DNA of 64,000 bases, from NCBI GenBank assembly GCA_002104895.1, contig MCFG01000276.1:15001-79000 (forward strand), in the 5' to 3' direction. The DNA is from Anaeromyces robustus (lineage: Eukaryota > Neocallimastigomycota > Neocallimastigomycetes > Neocallimastigales > Neocallimastigaceae). Below are positions 26,289 through 38,919 of this stretch, piece by piece (position 1 is the stretch's first letter; every line of letters starts with the position of its first letter). The position numbers were made by a program, and so were the translations under genes. The notes under the pieces are model-generated. The model searched no databases. It was not told the origin of the DNA and saw only the letters and a program-made list of their open reading frames with translations.

Positions 26289-26540
26289 ATCATGATAATT
26301 ATTATTTTATTCTTAAAACTATAATAATTAATATTTTATATAATTTTTATTTAAAAATATAAATATTATTATAATTAATATACTAATTATAGAATTTTTT
26401 TTTTTTTTTAATTAAAAATTTTTTTTTTTTTTTTTTTCATTTTTTGAATTAACATATGCTTCTCTTCTCTTTTTTTTAATAGCTTACTTATTTTATCAAA
26501 AATTAAAAAAATATATAGAAATTTAAATATAAATTTACAA

Positions 26541-26695
<155 letters not shown>

Positions 26696-27296
26696 TTTAC
26701 AATGAATATTGAAATGAAATTCTTAAAATTATTTCAAATCTTAATAATTAATTTTATTATAATTTTATAATTTATATTTATTTTAAATTTAAATTTTTTT
26801 TTATCTCAATACTCAATTTACTAACAAAATAAAAAAATATCGAACTTTTATTTTATATTAAAATTTCATTTTTCTTGGTAAACTTTAATATAAAATATAT
26901 TTCTAAAACTATATGAATTTCAAAATTACTAGTTTATTTTACTTTTTCTTTCTATGTATAATATATGTTTTTCTTTATTTTTCAAATATAGAATAAATAT
27001 ATAAATAAAAGTCAAAATATAAAAGCATTAATAAATTATTAAAGATATAAAAATAATCCTCAAGGAAGAAATAGGTTTTTTTTTTTTTTTTAAAAAAAAA
27101 TATATATATATTTTAAAGTATATATTATTTAATAATATACACTTCACTAAATAAAAATAAAAAAGTATTTTAAAAATTTTTTATTCGATTTTATTTAATA
27201 TAAAAGTTCTATTTAAACGATATATAACTACAAATTAAAAAATATTTTTACTATGAAAAAAAAAATTATTTTGATTTTAAATAATACTTTATTTCT

Positions 27297-27353
27297 TTAT
27301 TATTATTATTATTATTATTATTTATTATTATTATAACATTATTATTATTATAA

Positions 27354-27441
<88 letters not shown>
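27297..27441. repeat. (ATT)n microsatellite
   Basis: Trinucleotide run with two AACATT-type interruptions near 27335-27360. Confidence 0.95.
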
Positions 27442-27442
<1 letters not shown>

Positions 27443-27784
27443 TAAAATTAAAGAAAAATGGTATATTAATTAAATGAAATCAAATATTAAATATGATGTA
27501 ATAAATATATTAAATATAAATATTAATATAAATAAATAGGAAAAAAAGAATAGTATTAATTGATAATAGTATTATATAATAATATTATTAATATTATTAC
27601 TAATATAATACATATGTTATTAGACTATTTTCTATATTTAACTATTTCTACATTATTATTAATGTATTATTTGTGTTATTAATTTTACATCTTATTTAAA
27701 ATAATAAGATATAAAATACAAAATTTATAATATTTGTCTATTTTACATATATGTATATTATGAAATTTTAAATTATTTTTTTTT

Positions 27785-28284
27785 CTATATGTCTTTTTTA
27801 CGTTGTTTTATATTCATAAAATGTAAATTTCTTAAATGAGAATTAATCTTTACATAAAAGTCGGTATAATCTGAATGAGATTCATTGTCATTACTGTTTT
27901 TACTATTTTGATCATGAGAATAATGCTTTAAAAGTTTTCTATTCATATGTAAATTTCTTAAAGTTGAATTAATATGTCCATATTCCGAATTACAATAAGA
28001 TAATGAATTTTCATTGTTGTCTATAATTGTGTGTTTCCCATGTTGATGTGAATTATGAATATCATTTATAGAATGAGGGCAATTATTTAAATTTAAACTT
28101 GAATCGTTATTGTTTAAATTATTTAGATTTATATTTAGATTTAAATCTACATTATTATTATTGTTATTATTATTGTTATTATTATTATAGGAATTATACA
28201 AATCAGAATGTAAAATAGAACATTTCATTTTATATATTTGACATTGTCTGTTATTAATTTTTATTAAAAGTATATATAAATATA

Positions 28285-28327
<43 letters not shown>

Positions 28328-28488
28328 ATTATTCGTTTATTTAAAGATAATATAATATTTACTAAATTATGCAATATATATTACAATTATACTTACAAAT
28401 TATCAGTATTTAATTTTTGACGTTTAAAATTATCATATAGATCATTTGAATTTGATCTTTTAATTCCAGTATGTTTAATAGTATTCAT
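27785..28488 (-). CDS. Asn/His-rich hypothetical protein, 184 residues, two exons
   Basis: I do not recognise this protein. Exons are 28397-28488 and 27785-28247, with an intron starting GTAAGT and ending CAG, phase 2; the joined frame is open to a TAG. The N-terminus (MNTIKHTGIKRSNSNDLYD) is basic, followed by a poly-Asn tract and an Asn/Leu stretch (LNLNINLNNLNNN). The C-terminal half contains a motif twice: INSTLRNLHMNRKLLKHY and INSHLRNLHFMNIKQRKK. These look like two short amphipathic basic helices. There is no signal peptide or membrane segment. A single-exon reading starting at MKCSILHS is possible but would waste a good splice pair. The gene faces away from the HAD phosphatase gene. 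Confidence 0.5.
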
Positions 28489-29225
28489 CAATTTTAAAAA
28501 ATGAGAATAATAAAAAGAAAAAATTTATTTGTATAATAAAACTTTAATTATTTATTTATATTAATGAAGCAATTATTATATAAATGATAAATTAATTCTA
28601 TATTAAATTATATCAAAATTTGATTTCGATTTAACTTTTTCTATTATGACCAAATTCTTATAATTAAATTGTGTTATATTAATATTATATTATTATAATA
28701 ATTAAATAAAATAATCATAAATAATAAAATTTCAATTTTTTGAAAATGAAAATGAAAATGGTATATTCTGATTTCAATGTACAATTAATAATGTATTATT
28801 CAGTTTTTAATAACTATCATCAAATTAATCAAAAGAAATTATAAATTGAATGAATGAATAAATTGAATAATTATTAAAAAAATATATAATCTAAATACAA
28901 ATAAATAATTGATATTATGAAATATATATTAAATTATATTATACAAAAATTAACATTTTTATATATTTCCTTCCTTTTTTATAATGCTATATATTTAGTT
29001 TTATTTTTTTTCTACAAAAATAAAACAAAAAAAAAATAAATTTTATAAAAAAAAAAAACTATTAATTAAATACATATTAATAATATATAATTAATAACAA
29101 TATAAAATAGCAATATAATATATAATATATTATTAATTTATTGTAATATATTATAATATATTAATAATTAATAATAAATATATAAAAAAATGGTTATTCA
29201 CATTATTTAAAAATTAAAATTTTAA

Positions 29226-29271
<46 letters not shown>

Positions 29272-29707
29272 TAATTTTTAATATAAATTTAATATAAAAC
29301 TTCAAATTTAAATATACATCTGTAACTTGTTTATTTTAAATATTAATTATATAAATGGGTATAAATAACAAAGTTGCTGATATATAACCTAATTTCAATT
29401 ATATATAAATTATTTATACTATCGTTAACAGTAAGTATAATAAAAAAAATAATATCTTATTCTTGTTAAATATCCAATTAATAAGAGTATCTTGTTCTTA
29501 TGCATTAAAAATAAAATAAATATATTTAAACTAACATTATTATATAATACTATTTAATATTAAAATTATTAAATAAGATTAATAAATGTTAATTAGCTAA
29601 TTTTTAATTAGCCTTGAAAACTTATCTTAATAAATTATTTATCATTTTATAGAAAAAGATATTTTTTTATATTACAATATTTATAATAATAAATAAATAA
29701 AAATAAA
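28489..29707. other. Divergent intergenic region
   Basis: Separates two outward-facing genes and should hold both promoters. No exon or clear element seen; an A tract of about 36 bases lies at 29232-29267. Confidence 0.65.
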
Positions 29708-31847
29708 ATGGATTTCGAATTACCAGAAAAATCAAAAATTAAACTGATTGCAACTGGTATAAATACATTCTTTTATTATATTAATGAAATAATTTAAAAT
29801 TTTAATTAATTAATTTTATCGGATTTTTTCTTTTTTTCTATACCATATTAATAAAAACTTATTATAATTTCATTTTAATGTCTTTAAAATATATATGAAT
29901 ATTAAAAAAAAAAGACCTTGATGGTACTTTATTAAACCCAAAAGGAAAAATATCGGAAAAAACAAAATTTGTTGTTCAGGAAATATTAAATAAAAATCCT
30001 AAGCTTCATTTTGTTATTAATACTGGTAGAACGAAACTTGCAACAGAAAAAATTAGAGATACCCTTGGTATTGTTAACCGACCAAATTCCGAATCTATAA
30101 ATAACAATGGTTGTAATATTTACGATTCCTTAGGTAATGTTCTATGGGAAAATATTTTACCAACAGAATATATTATTAAATTTCATAATTTATTAAAATC
30201 TCACCAAGATACGGTTTTTCGTTATACCTACGGAAACTGTATAGTAACTTTTTGTAAAAAATGGGCAGAAAAAACTCGTAATCTACGACAAGAAAAAGTA
30301 GTTGTAGAAGATAGAGATGAACATATTGAAAAAATCAAGTCTGGTGAAAAATCAGATATTAATAAAGTCGGTTATTTATATAAGGGTCCAGAATGTGATA
30401 GTAATATATATATATATAAATATACATATATAAATTTTATAAATGTTTTGATTAACAATACTTTATAAACATATATTAAATTTTATTAATTTCTTTTTTA
30501 ATATATAATAATAACATATATATAGAAATTTTAGAAGAACTTGAAAAATTAAGGAAAGAATTTAATTTGGAATGTATTCGTCCTGCACCTATCATTGTTG
30601 AATATTTACCACATCAAACAAACAAAGGCACAAGTTTAGCACGATTAATGAAATATTTAAATATTTCAAAAGACGAAGTGGTTGCCTTTGGCGATGGATT
30701 AAATGATATACAATTCCTACAAAATGTAGGATGGCCAATTGCTATGGAAAATGCATGTGATGAATTAAAACAATATGCAAAAATTATCACTAAACCTAAT
30801 TCTGAAGACGGAGTTGCCTTCCTTTTGGAAAAAATTTTCTTAAATGACAATATTGAAATCGATTCTAACAAAACTAACCTTATTTCTGATACAAATATAG
30901 TAAAATAATAAAATAATAAAAAAATTATTAATTAATTAATTATATTTCATAATTGAGTTATCTTCTTAGTTTATTTATTTAATTTTTATTTTATTGATTT
31001 TTAAAGCAATAGTAAACAATAATTAAAAATCATAAGAATTATTTATAAAAAATAAATACTTGATTTAATTTTATTTTTTTATAAATTAACAGTATGATAT
31101 TAATCTATCTATTTTATTTACTATTATTATTTTCAGAATCTTAATCATGATCATGATCAAAATAACTTAAATACAGAACAAAGTAAACTATCAAATAAAG
31201 AAACTGAAACAATATCTAACGTAAATACAGAACAAAGTAAACTATCAAATAAAGAAACTGAAACAATATCTAACTTAAATACAGAACAAAGTAAACTATC
31301 AAATAAAGAAACTGAAGCAATATCTAACTTAAATACAGAACAAAGTAAACTATCAAATAAAGAAACTGAAGCAATATCTAACTTAAATACAGAACAAAGT
31401 AAACTATCAAATAAAGAAACTGAAACAATATCTAACTTAAATACAGAACAAAGTAAACTATCAAATAAAGAAACTGAAACAATGTCTAATTTAAATACAG
31501 AACAAAGTAAACTATCAAATAAAGAAACTGAAACAATATCTAACTTAAATACAGAACAAAGTAAACTATCAAATAAAGAAACTGAAGAAATATCTAACTT
31601 AAATACAGAACAAAGTAAACTATCAAATAATTTAAATACAGAACAAAGTAAACTATCAAATAAAGAAACTGAAACAATGTCTAATTTAAATACAGAACAA
31701 AGTAAACTATCAAATAAAGAAATTGAAACAATGTCTAATTTAAATACAGAACAAAGTAAACTATCAAATAAAGAAATTGAAACAATGTTTAACTTAAATA
31801 CAGAACAAAGTAACTATCAAATAAAGAAACTGAAACAACGTCCATAA
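29708..31847 (+). CDS. Cof-type HAD hydrolase with C-terminal 18-residue repeats
   Basis: A haloacid-dehalogenase phosphatase of the Cof (HAD-IIB) type, a family that dephosphorylates small metabolites such as sugar phosphates and nucleotide-derived compounds. Exons 29708-29756, 29915-30400, 30526-30899 and 31137-31847 join in phase to 539 residues. Motif I is DLDGTLL at D17 (the first Asp codon spans intron 1), motif II is NTGR (52-55), the conserved Lys is in NKG (K212), and the metal-binding motif is GDGLND (234-239). Residues 1-303 match a full Cof domain. Exon 4 adds about 12 copies of NLNTEQSKLSNKETETIS. The donor ATA|GTAAAAT and acceptor TTTTCAG join in phase 0. If this intron is retained, translation stops at once (TAA at 30906-30908) and gives a 305-residue enzyme without repeats. 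The last repeat lacks one A and is read out of frame to the stop. Substrate is unknown. Confidence 0.9.
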
Positions 31848-31853
31848 CAACTA
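31163..31853 (+). repeat. Coding minisatellite, 54-bp unit, ~12.6 copies
   Basis: Twelve 54-bp units plus one truncated 33-bp unit (near 31597-31630) encode NLNTEQSKLSNKETETIS with few substitutions (ETEA, EIET, TMS). Near-identity at DNA level shows recent expansion or homogenisation. The final unit, near 31811, has AGTAACTA where all others have AGTAAACTA. Confidence 0.95.
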
Positions 31854-32485
31854 CTTCTAATTTGGCTAATTAGGTAAATTATTAATAATATATATGTTAA
31901 TAAAAAAAATAACTAATTTTTTATTCATAAATAAATTAAAATATATTATTGTATAATGACCTAATTCCCAAGAAGGGTGGTTGACACTAGTTAATTTTTT
32001 TTTTTTTTTTTTTTTTTTTTTGCAAAAACACAAACACATTAAATCAAAACCAATTTAATCGATTCGAATTCAAATAGATTGTGATAAAGAATAATTAGTT
32101 ATTTAATATAAATATATAAAATGACTTTGTAAATTATTTTTAAGAAAAAATAATTTACATTATAAACAGTATAATACTATATATTATAGTATTATTTAGT
32201 ATATATGATATAAAATATAATATACATCATATAACTTATAATATTAATGTAACATTTTAATATTAATATATATATATAATATTTTTTTATATATAGAATT
32301 TAAATATAACATTCATTAGCTGCTCACTCTCTGAGCTATTCATATATCTCTTTTCAAAAAACTATCACTTGTTAAAATTAAAAAAAAATAAAAATAAAAG
32401 TAACAACATCACTTTATTATATAAAACATCACTTTATTATATAAATTGTTTAAAAAATATATTTATTGTAAAATATATATTTAAT

Positions 32486-32536
<51 letters not shown>

Positions 32537-33000
32537 TTTTTTTATTAATTTATTATTTATTTATTTATTTATTATATTTATTTATTTATTTATCTATTTA
32601 TTTATTTATTTATTTATTTATTTATTGATTTATTGATTTATTTATTGATTTATTTATTTATTTATTTGATTTATTTATTGATTTATTTATTTATTTATTT
32701 ACTTATTTTGTAATTATTTATTATTATTTAATATTTATAAAAAATCAATAAATAAATCAATAGATAAATAAATAAATCAATAAATAAATAAATAAATAAA
32801 TAACTATTACAAATAATTACAATAATTAAACATATGTGTTACAAATTTAATATATTATAACATATATTAAAATATATTGTTAATTCAAATATAAAATTAA
32901 AAATATATGATTGGAGAATTAAATGTTGTAAAAAAAGAAAAGTACCGATGCATTGTATCTTTTACAACCTCTCTTCAATTTTAGCTTTAATATATTCGAG
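31848..33000. other. Intergenic region with TTTA repeats and inverted repeat; RPL11 promoter side
   Basis: No exon seen. A more complex patch lies at 31955-32000 (containing CCCAAGAAGGGTGGTTGACA) just before a T tract. TTTA/TTGATTTA repeats at about 32481-32705 face AAATCAAT/AAAT repeats at about 32742-32802. The last 60 bases carry a pyrimidine-rich CAACCTCTCTTCAATTTTAG, a plausible start region for the RPL11 mRNA. Confidence 0.65.
32481..32802. repeat. TTTA/TTGA satellites in inverted orientation
   Basis: A long TTTATTTA and TTTATTGA run is followed by its complementary form (AAATCAATAAATAAATCAAT) after about 40 bp, so the region can fold into a hairpin. Confidence 0.85.
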
Positions 33001-34183
33001 ATGGTAAAATTTTTATTAAATAAATGAATGATGGATTGATAATTTATTATTATTATATATTTATTCTTTTTATTTTTATTTATTTGTTAGTTATGATGGT
33101 TTTATTGATGGATGATTAAATGTATATGTTAAAAGAAATGTTTTATGAAGTATATTAATAAAAATGCAAAAAAAACTTTTTTTAATGAAATCATTGTATT
33201 CTATTAATAAAGGTGTATTATAAAAGTATATCAATGTCTCTTTTTTTATATATCATATCTTAAGTCTTCCCTACATGTGTTAATCACAAAATAGTCTTTT
33301 TCTCAATGGATGAATAAACTATTTTATTGTAATTGTTTCAGTGATCAATAAAGTTTTCAACAATTATGTATAAATATAAATTTTATTTACAAGCAAAATT
33401 ACAATTAATATTATAGGAAATATAAAATTTACAATATTATTGCTTAGTTGTATTAAGAAATATTTGAATGTACAAAATATACTATATTTATATTTTTTAA
33501 ATATATATTTTTTCAACATTAATCATCCTGAAATAACAACATAGATTTCTATTAATATAATTTTATATAAACTAAATTTAAAAGAAATAAATGATAAATA
33601 AATAATAAAATAATTAAATAGTATATAAATATATAAATATATAAAATTTTTATAGAGTACCGAAAAGTCAGCTACCAACCCAATGAGGGAACTCAAGTTA
33701 GAAAAGCTCTGTCTCAACATTTCTGTTGGTGAATCTGGAGATAGACTTACTCGTGCCTCTAAGGTTTTAGAACAATTAACTGGTCAAGTTCCAGTTATGT
33801 CTAAGGCTCGTTACACTGTCCGTACTTTCGGTATCAGACGTAATGAAAAGATCGCTGTCCACTGTACTGTTCGTGGTCCAAAGGCTGAAGAAATTCTTGA
33901 CAGAGGTTTAAAGGTTAAGGAATACGAATTAAAGAGATCTAACTTCTCTGCCACCGGTAACTTCGGTTTCGGTATCCAAGAACACATTGATTTAGGTATC
34001 AAGTACGATCCAAGTATCGGTATTTACGGTATGGACTTCTACGTTGTTATGGGTAGACCAGGTTTCAGAGTTGCCAAGAGAAAGCAACAATCTAGCAAGG
34101 TTGGTTTCCCACACCGTAACACCAAGGAAGAAACCATCAACTGGTTCAAGAAGAGATTCGATGGTATTGTTTTAAACAAATAG
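33001..34183 (+). CDS. RPL11: 60S ribosomal protein uL5 (L11)
   Basis: Large-subunit protein that binds 5S rRNA with uL18 in the central protuberance. Exon 1 is only the start codon (33001-33003); a 652-nt intron (33004-33655, GTAAAA...TATAG) separates it from exon 2 (33656-34183), which begins STEKSATNP before the conserved MRELKLEKL. Total 176 residues against 174-178 in the family. Hallmarks present: [67 protein letters not shown] and [16 protein letters not shown]. Starting at the internal Met (33683) would lose the usual N-terminus, so the split start is preferred. Codons favour C-ending and AAG forms, unlike neighbouring genes, as expected for a highly expressed gene. The intron is far longer than others in the window. 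It converges on the ubiquitin-eL40 gene. Confidence 0.97.
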
Positions 34184-35149
34184 ATTTAAATAATATCAAT
34201 AAAATCTGTTCAAATTATTATACAATTTTTAAAAGCAAAAATTATTTTTTTTTAAGGATCCCTATAAATATATTTTTTTGTGTTGAAAGATTAATGGAAA
34301 ATAAGCATTAAGGATTTTTTTAGTAATATATATTCAGAAAATTTATTTTTTGAGGTTATAAAACATTTTAATAGTAAAAATGAGAAATGAAAAAAAGAGA
34401 ATAAGTAACGAAAGGAGTATTTTTTTTTTTTGTTTATAAAAAGGTAAATTTTTATAATTTATATAAATATGTATATGAAAAATAAGTAGTTTTTTTTTTT
34501 ATTTTGTTAATATTTGGCAATATATTTTCATACGATGAAAAATTTTAATAATATATGTATTTTAAATTATTTTAATAATTAACTGAAGTTTTTATAATAT
34601 TTAATAATGTAATTTAAAATTTATATATTATAAAAATTTAATAATTTATTGTAATAATTTAAGTTGGAATAATTTTAAATAGTCAATTAAAATGATTTTG
34701 TAATTGTTTATTAAAATGATTTTGTAGATTTTAATAAATTGTTTTTATTTTTATTTTTTAAAATTCATTTTATAAAATTTTTTATAATAATTCTATATTT
34801 TTGTTTTTATTTTTTAAAAATCATTTTATAATAATTCTATAATGTTTTTGTTTTTATTTTTTAAAATCATTTTATAATAATTCTAAAATGTTATTGTTTT
34901 TAAAGTTATTAAATAATTTTATAATGGAATAAAATTTTATGATGGAATAAAAGGATAAAAAGGAAAAAAAAAAAGTTTTGTATAATTAGACAATCCATAA
35001 TATTATTAAAAAAAGTTTTTTAAACGTTATTTACTTATATTTTGTAATTTACAATGAACACTATAATTATATAAAACCAAATAACACCGATATTTATGTC
35101 CAAAATAAAAGGATAAGTAGAATAAATACATAAAAACAATAAATTCATA

Positions 35150-35290
35150 CTAGCCCTTAATTCTACATATAGAATTAAAAAAAAATTGATCTACTCTATT
35201 CCACTTGAGTCGGTAATAGGATCAGCATTTGTCCTACTAGGCTATCCTACTGTGTTAACAGCATTGTCATTCCTTTATTAAAAATTGTTT
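35150..35290. other. Higher-complexity island of unknown nature
   Basis: About 140 bp markedly richer in G and C than its flanks (for example CCACTTGAGTCGGTAATAGG). The + strand has an open frame of about 40 codons ending at TAA but no start codon or splice partner. It could be a fragment of an old transposable element or a gene remnant; unrecognised. Confidence 0.3.
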
Positions 35291-35389
35291 TTCTCTTCCT
35301 TTAGTCTAAAAAAAAAAATTAATAATAATAATAATAAAAAATAAAAATAAAAAAAAAAAAAAAATTAGAAACATTTTCTTTATTTTGTC

Positions 35390-35870
35390 ATCCATATTAT
35401 TTCTTGTAATTTATAGCCAACATTTTAATATTTAAAACTATAAAATCTGTATTGCAAAAAAAGACTTTTTTTGATATACCATAATATCTTTTGTAATTAT
35501 TTCTTGTAAATTATAGCGAACATTATAATATTCAAAACTAAAAAAACATCTTTTTTTTTTTATTTGTATTTCAAAAAAAATTTTTTTTTCTTTTATCTCA
35601 TATCTTCTGTAATTTATAATTATTCCTTGTAATTTATAGCGAACATTTTAATATTTAAAACTAAAAAACACAACTTTTTTTTTTTTTTTGCAATACAAAT
35701 AAAAAAAAAAAAAGTTTTAAAACTCCATAATATCTTTTGTAACTTTTAACTAATATGAAACAACTTTTTTTTTTTTTTTTTTTTTTTTTTACTTGAATTG
35801 TTAAACATTTATTGTTAGTTGTTTTTTTACTTAAATGATTTAACCTACACAAACATTTCTGATTTTATTG
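35390..35870. repeat. Diverged ~110-bp tandem repeats
   Basis: Three to four copies share TCTTGTAATTTATAGC-AACATT followed by AATATTTAAAACTA and a T/A tract. Copies differ by length changes in the homopolymers. Confidence 0.75.
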
Positions 35871-35894
35871 AAATATTGAAAACAATTGGATTAA

Positions 35895-36050
35895 ACAATT
35901 CTTAATTCAATATTTCAATAAAAATAAATGTTTAACAATTCAACATTTCTTAATTCAATATTTCAATAAAAATAAATGTTTAACAATTCAACATTAATTC
36001 AATATTTCAATAAAAATAAATGTTTAATAATTCAACATTTCTTAATTACA
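35895..36050. repeat. ~55-bp tandem repeat, three copies
   Basis: Units read AATTCAATATTTCAATAAAA then ATAAATGTTTAACAATTCAACATT; they are almost identical. An inverted relative lies at about 35855-35895. Confidence 0.85.
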
Positions 36051-36361
36051 AACTATCTTTAATTTCAATAATTATTTAATGGAAATAAACATAACAATTC
36101 AAAAAGTTTTTAATTTCAATTATTTAAATAAAAATAAAAATAAAAATAAAAATTTCTACTTTCCCTTAAAATAAATTACTATCTTTTTATATATTAACCA
36201 AATAAATTTTATATAAAACTAAATACAAAAATATACCAATATGAAAATATATATATCTTATTTTATTATTTAAGGATAATTTATTTTATTTTTGATTTCA
36301 TATATTACACATAAAATATATATATAATATATCTTTCTTCCGTATAAAAAATATAAACCGC

Positions 36362-37118
<757 letters not shown>

Positions 37119-38919
37119 CTTATTTTATCCTGAAAGTTTTTTATATTACATATATTACAAATAATTAAAAAAAAATTAGTTATATTTCCAAATAAATATA
37201 ATTCGAATTTTAAAATATAAAAAATAAAAAAAAAATATATAAAACAAATAAAAATAATGAATTTTTAAATTTATATTTAATAAACATATTTATTTTGCTA
37301 CTATAAATTATAGTGTTTATAACTGAAAATATAATTTATAAAAAATTGTTCATATATTTGTTTATCTTTATTTTGGTCATTTTATATTTGATATTTTTTA
37401 TTCTTTATTTCACAATTGACATTCTTTAAGCTCTTCTTGAATAATTCACATATATTACCATAGTTTATTGTAATAATTTTGTAATTAATTCTATTTTATT
37501 CATCCATCATATTATTGCGTATTCGATTATAATATCACTTTTTTCCTCTTTCTTTTTCGTTTTAATTTATATTCATTATTTTGATATTAAAATGCCATCC
37601 ATCTCTTCGTCATCTAAATCAGGCTTTAATATGAAATATTATATATATATATAATAAACACTATAATTCATATATAAAGAGTACATGTGTATATGTAGTT
37701 TATTTCATCAAATCATTCATCATTTTTACATTTATTATAAATAAAACATTTATTCATTCATCCATTCATCCATTCATCAATAAAGATAACGTAATAAATA
37801 AAAGAAATAATAAATAGTTTATAAAAGATAAAAGAATTTAAAATAGAACAAAATAATATAATAAAATTGAAAATTTCAGCAATAACAACCTTAAAGAATA
37901 AAACTTGAAATATTTTACCAGAAAGAAGGAAAAAATTTACATTTCAAGCTATGTTTGTTAAGTTTGAATATTATCTCTTACTGTTTCTTAATTCTGATTG
38001 GTTATCAATATTATTTTCACGTGATGTGTTCTTATATGTACATATATTTATATTTATTACTCTACATTATAGGAAAATACATTAAACAATAAAAACAAAA
38101 ATGTTTACATTAATTTAAATAGATAAAATGTTTACATTAATTTAAATAGATTTAAATAGAATTATCTTTTATAAAAAGAATTAATATATCTTTTTAAATA
38201 AAATTTTTCCTTTTTCTATACCTAAAAATAAATACCAAATTAAAAGAATTAAAACTTTTTTCTTTTATTTTTTTAATTTTGTTTATTTAACGTCTTTTTT
38301 TATTTATTCATTTTTTTATTTTATTTAATTTATTTATTTATTTATTTATTAATTTTATTTTACTTTCGCTTGTTATTATTTTTAGTTGTTTGTTTTTGTT
38401 TTTCTTCTTTTTTTTTTCGTTTTTTTTTTTTTTCGTTTTTTTGTTTTTTAGTTTTTTTGTTTTTTAGTTTTGTTTTTTTGTTTTTTCTGTTTTTCGTTTT
38501 TCGTTTTTTTATGCTTATATGTATTAAATTTATATATATAATTTTTTTTTTTTTTTTATGTATTATAATTATTAAATTTTAATAATATTATAATTATAAT
38601 ATCTAATTCAATAATAATTTCTTAATAAAATATTACATACATTAATTATATTTATTTTATATATTTATATTTATAACTATATATTTAAAATAAAATTCAT
38701 TTATGCAATATTATATTCTTTTTTCTTTTTTTCTTTTTTTCTTTTTTTTTTAAAAAAAAAATAAAAAAATATATATATATTTACATAATATAATAAATAT
38801 TATGTAAATATTTTTATTATAACGAAACTAATAGTTATAATCATTTTTCATCTTTTAAAATACAAAAAAAAAAAAAAAAAAAAAAAAAAGGAAAAAAGGA
38901 AAAAAAAAGATTATATATA
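37119..38919. other. Intergenic region upstream of ubiquitin-eL40
   Basis: Holds the promoter of the ubiquitin-eL40 gene (right to left) and the 3' flank of MDM34. A CACGTG palindrome lies at 38018-38023. A 20-codon frame at 37591 (MPSISSSSKSGFNMKYY) has no partner exon and is not annotated. T-rich low-complexity DNA fills 38380-38520 and an A tract lies at about 38863-38889. Confidence 0.6.

Larger units (their letters stand above)
34184..36361. other. Convergent intergenic region between two ribosomal protein genes
   Basis: No gene found. It holds diverged tandem repeats at about 34690-34900 (TTTTAAAATCATTTTATAATAATTCT units), 35390-35870 and 35895-36050, and a more complex island at about 35150-35290. 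Confidence 0.7.

Noticed and set aside
30614-30871. Reverse-strand frame opposite the HAD gene
   Set aside because: Shadow of the conserved Cof-type exon; no independent features. The reverse frames at 33811-34002 and 52129-52410 are likewise shadows of real genes.
33004-33655. C/D-box snoRNA in the RPL11 intron
   Set aside because: C-like and D-like boxes are present but hundreds of bases apart with no terminal stem; left as a question, not a feature.
35164-35290. ~40-codon open frame in the G+C-richer island
   Set aside because: Lacks a start codon and splice partner, and resembles no family I know; kept only as an island.
37591-37650. Short frame MPSISSSSKSGFNMKYY as a first exon
   Set aside because: No donor in frame and no compatible downstream exon before the next gene.
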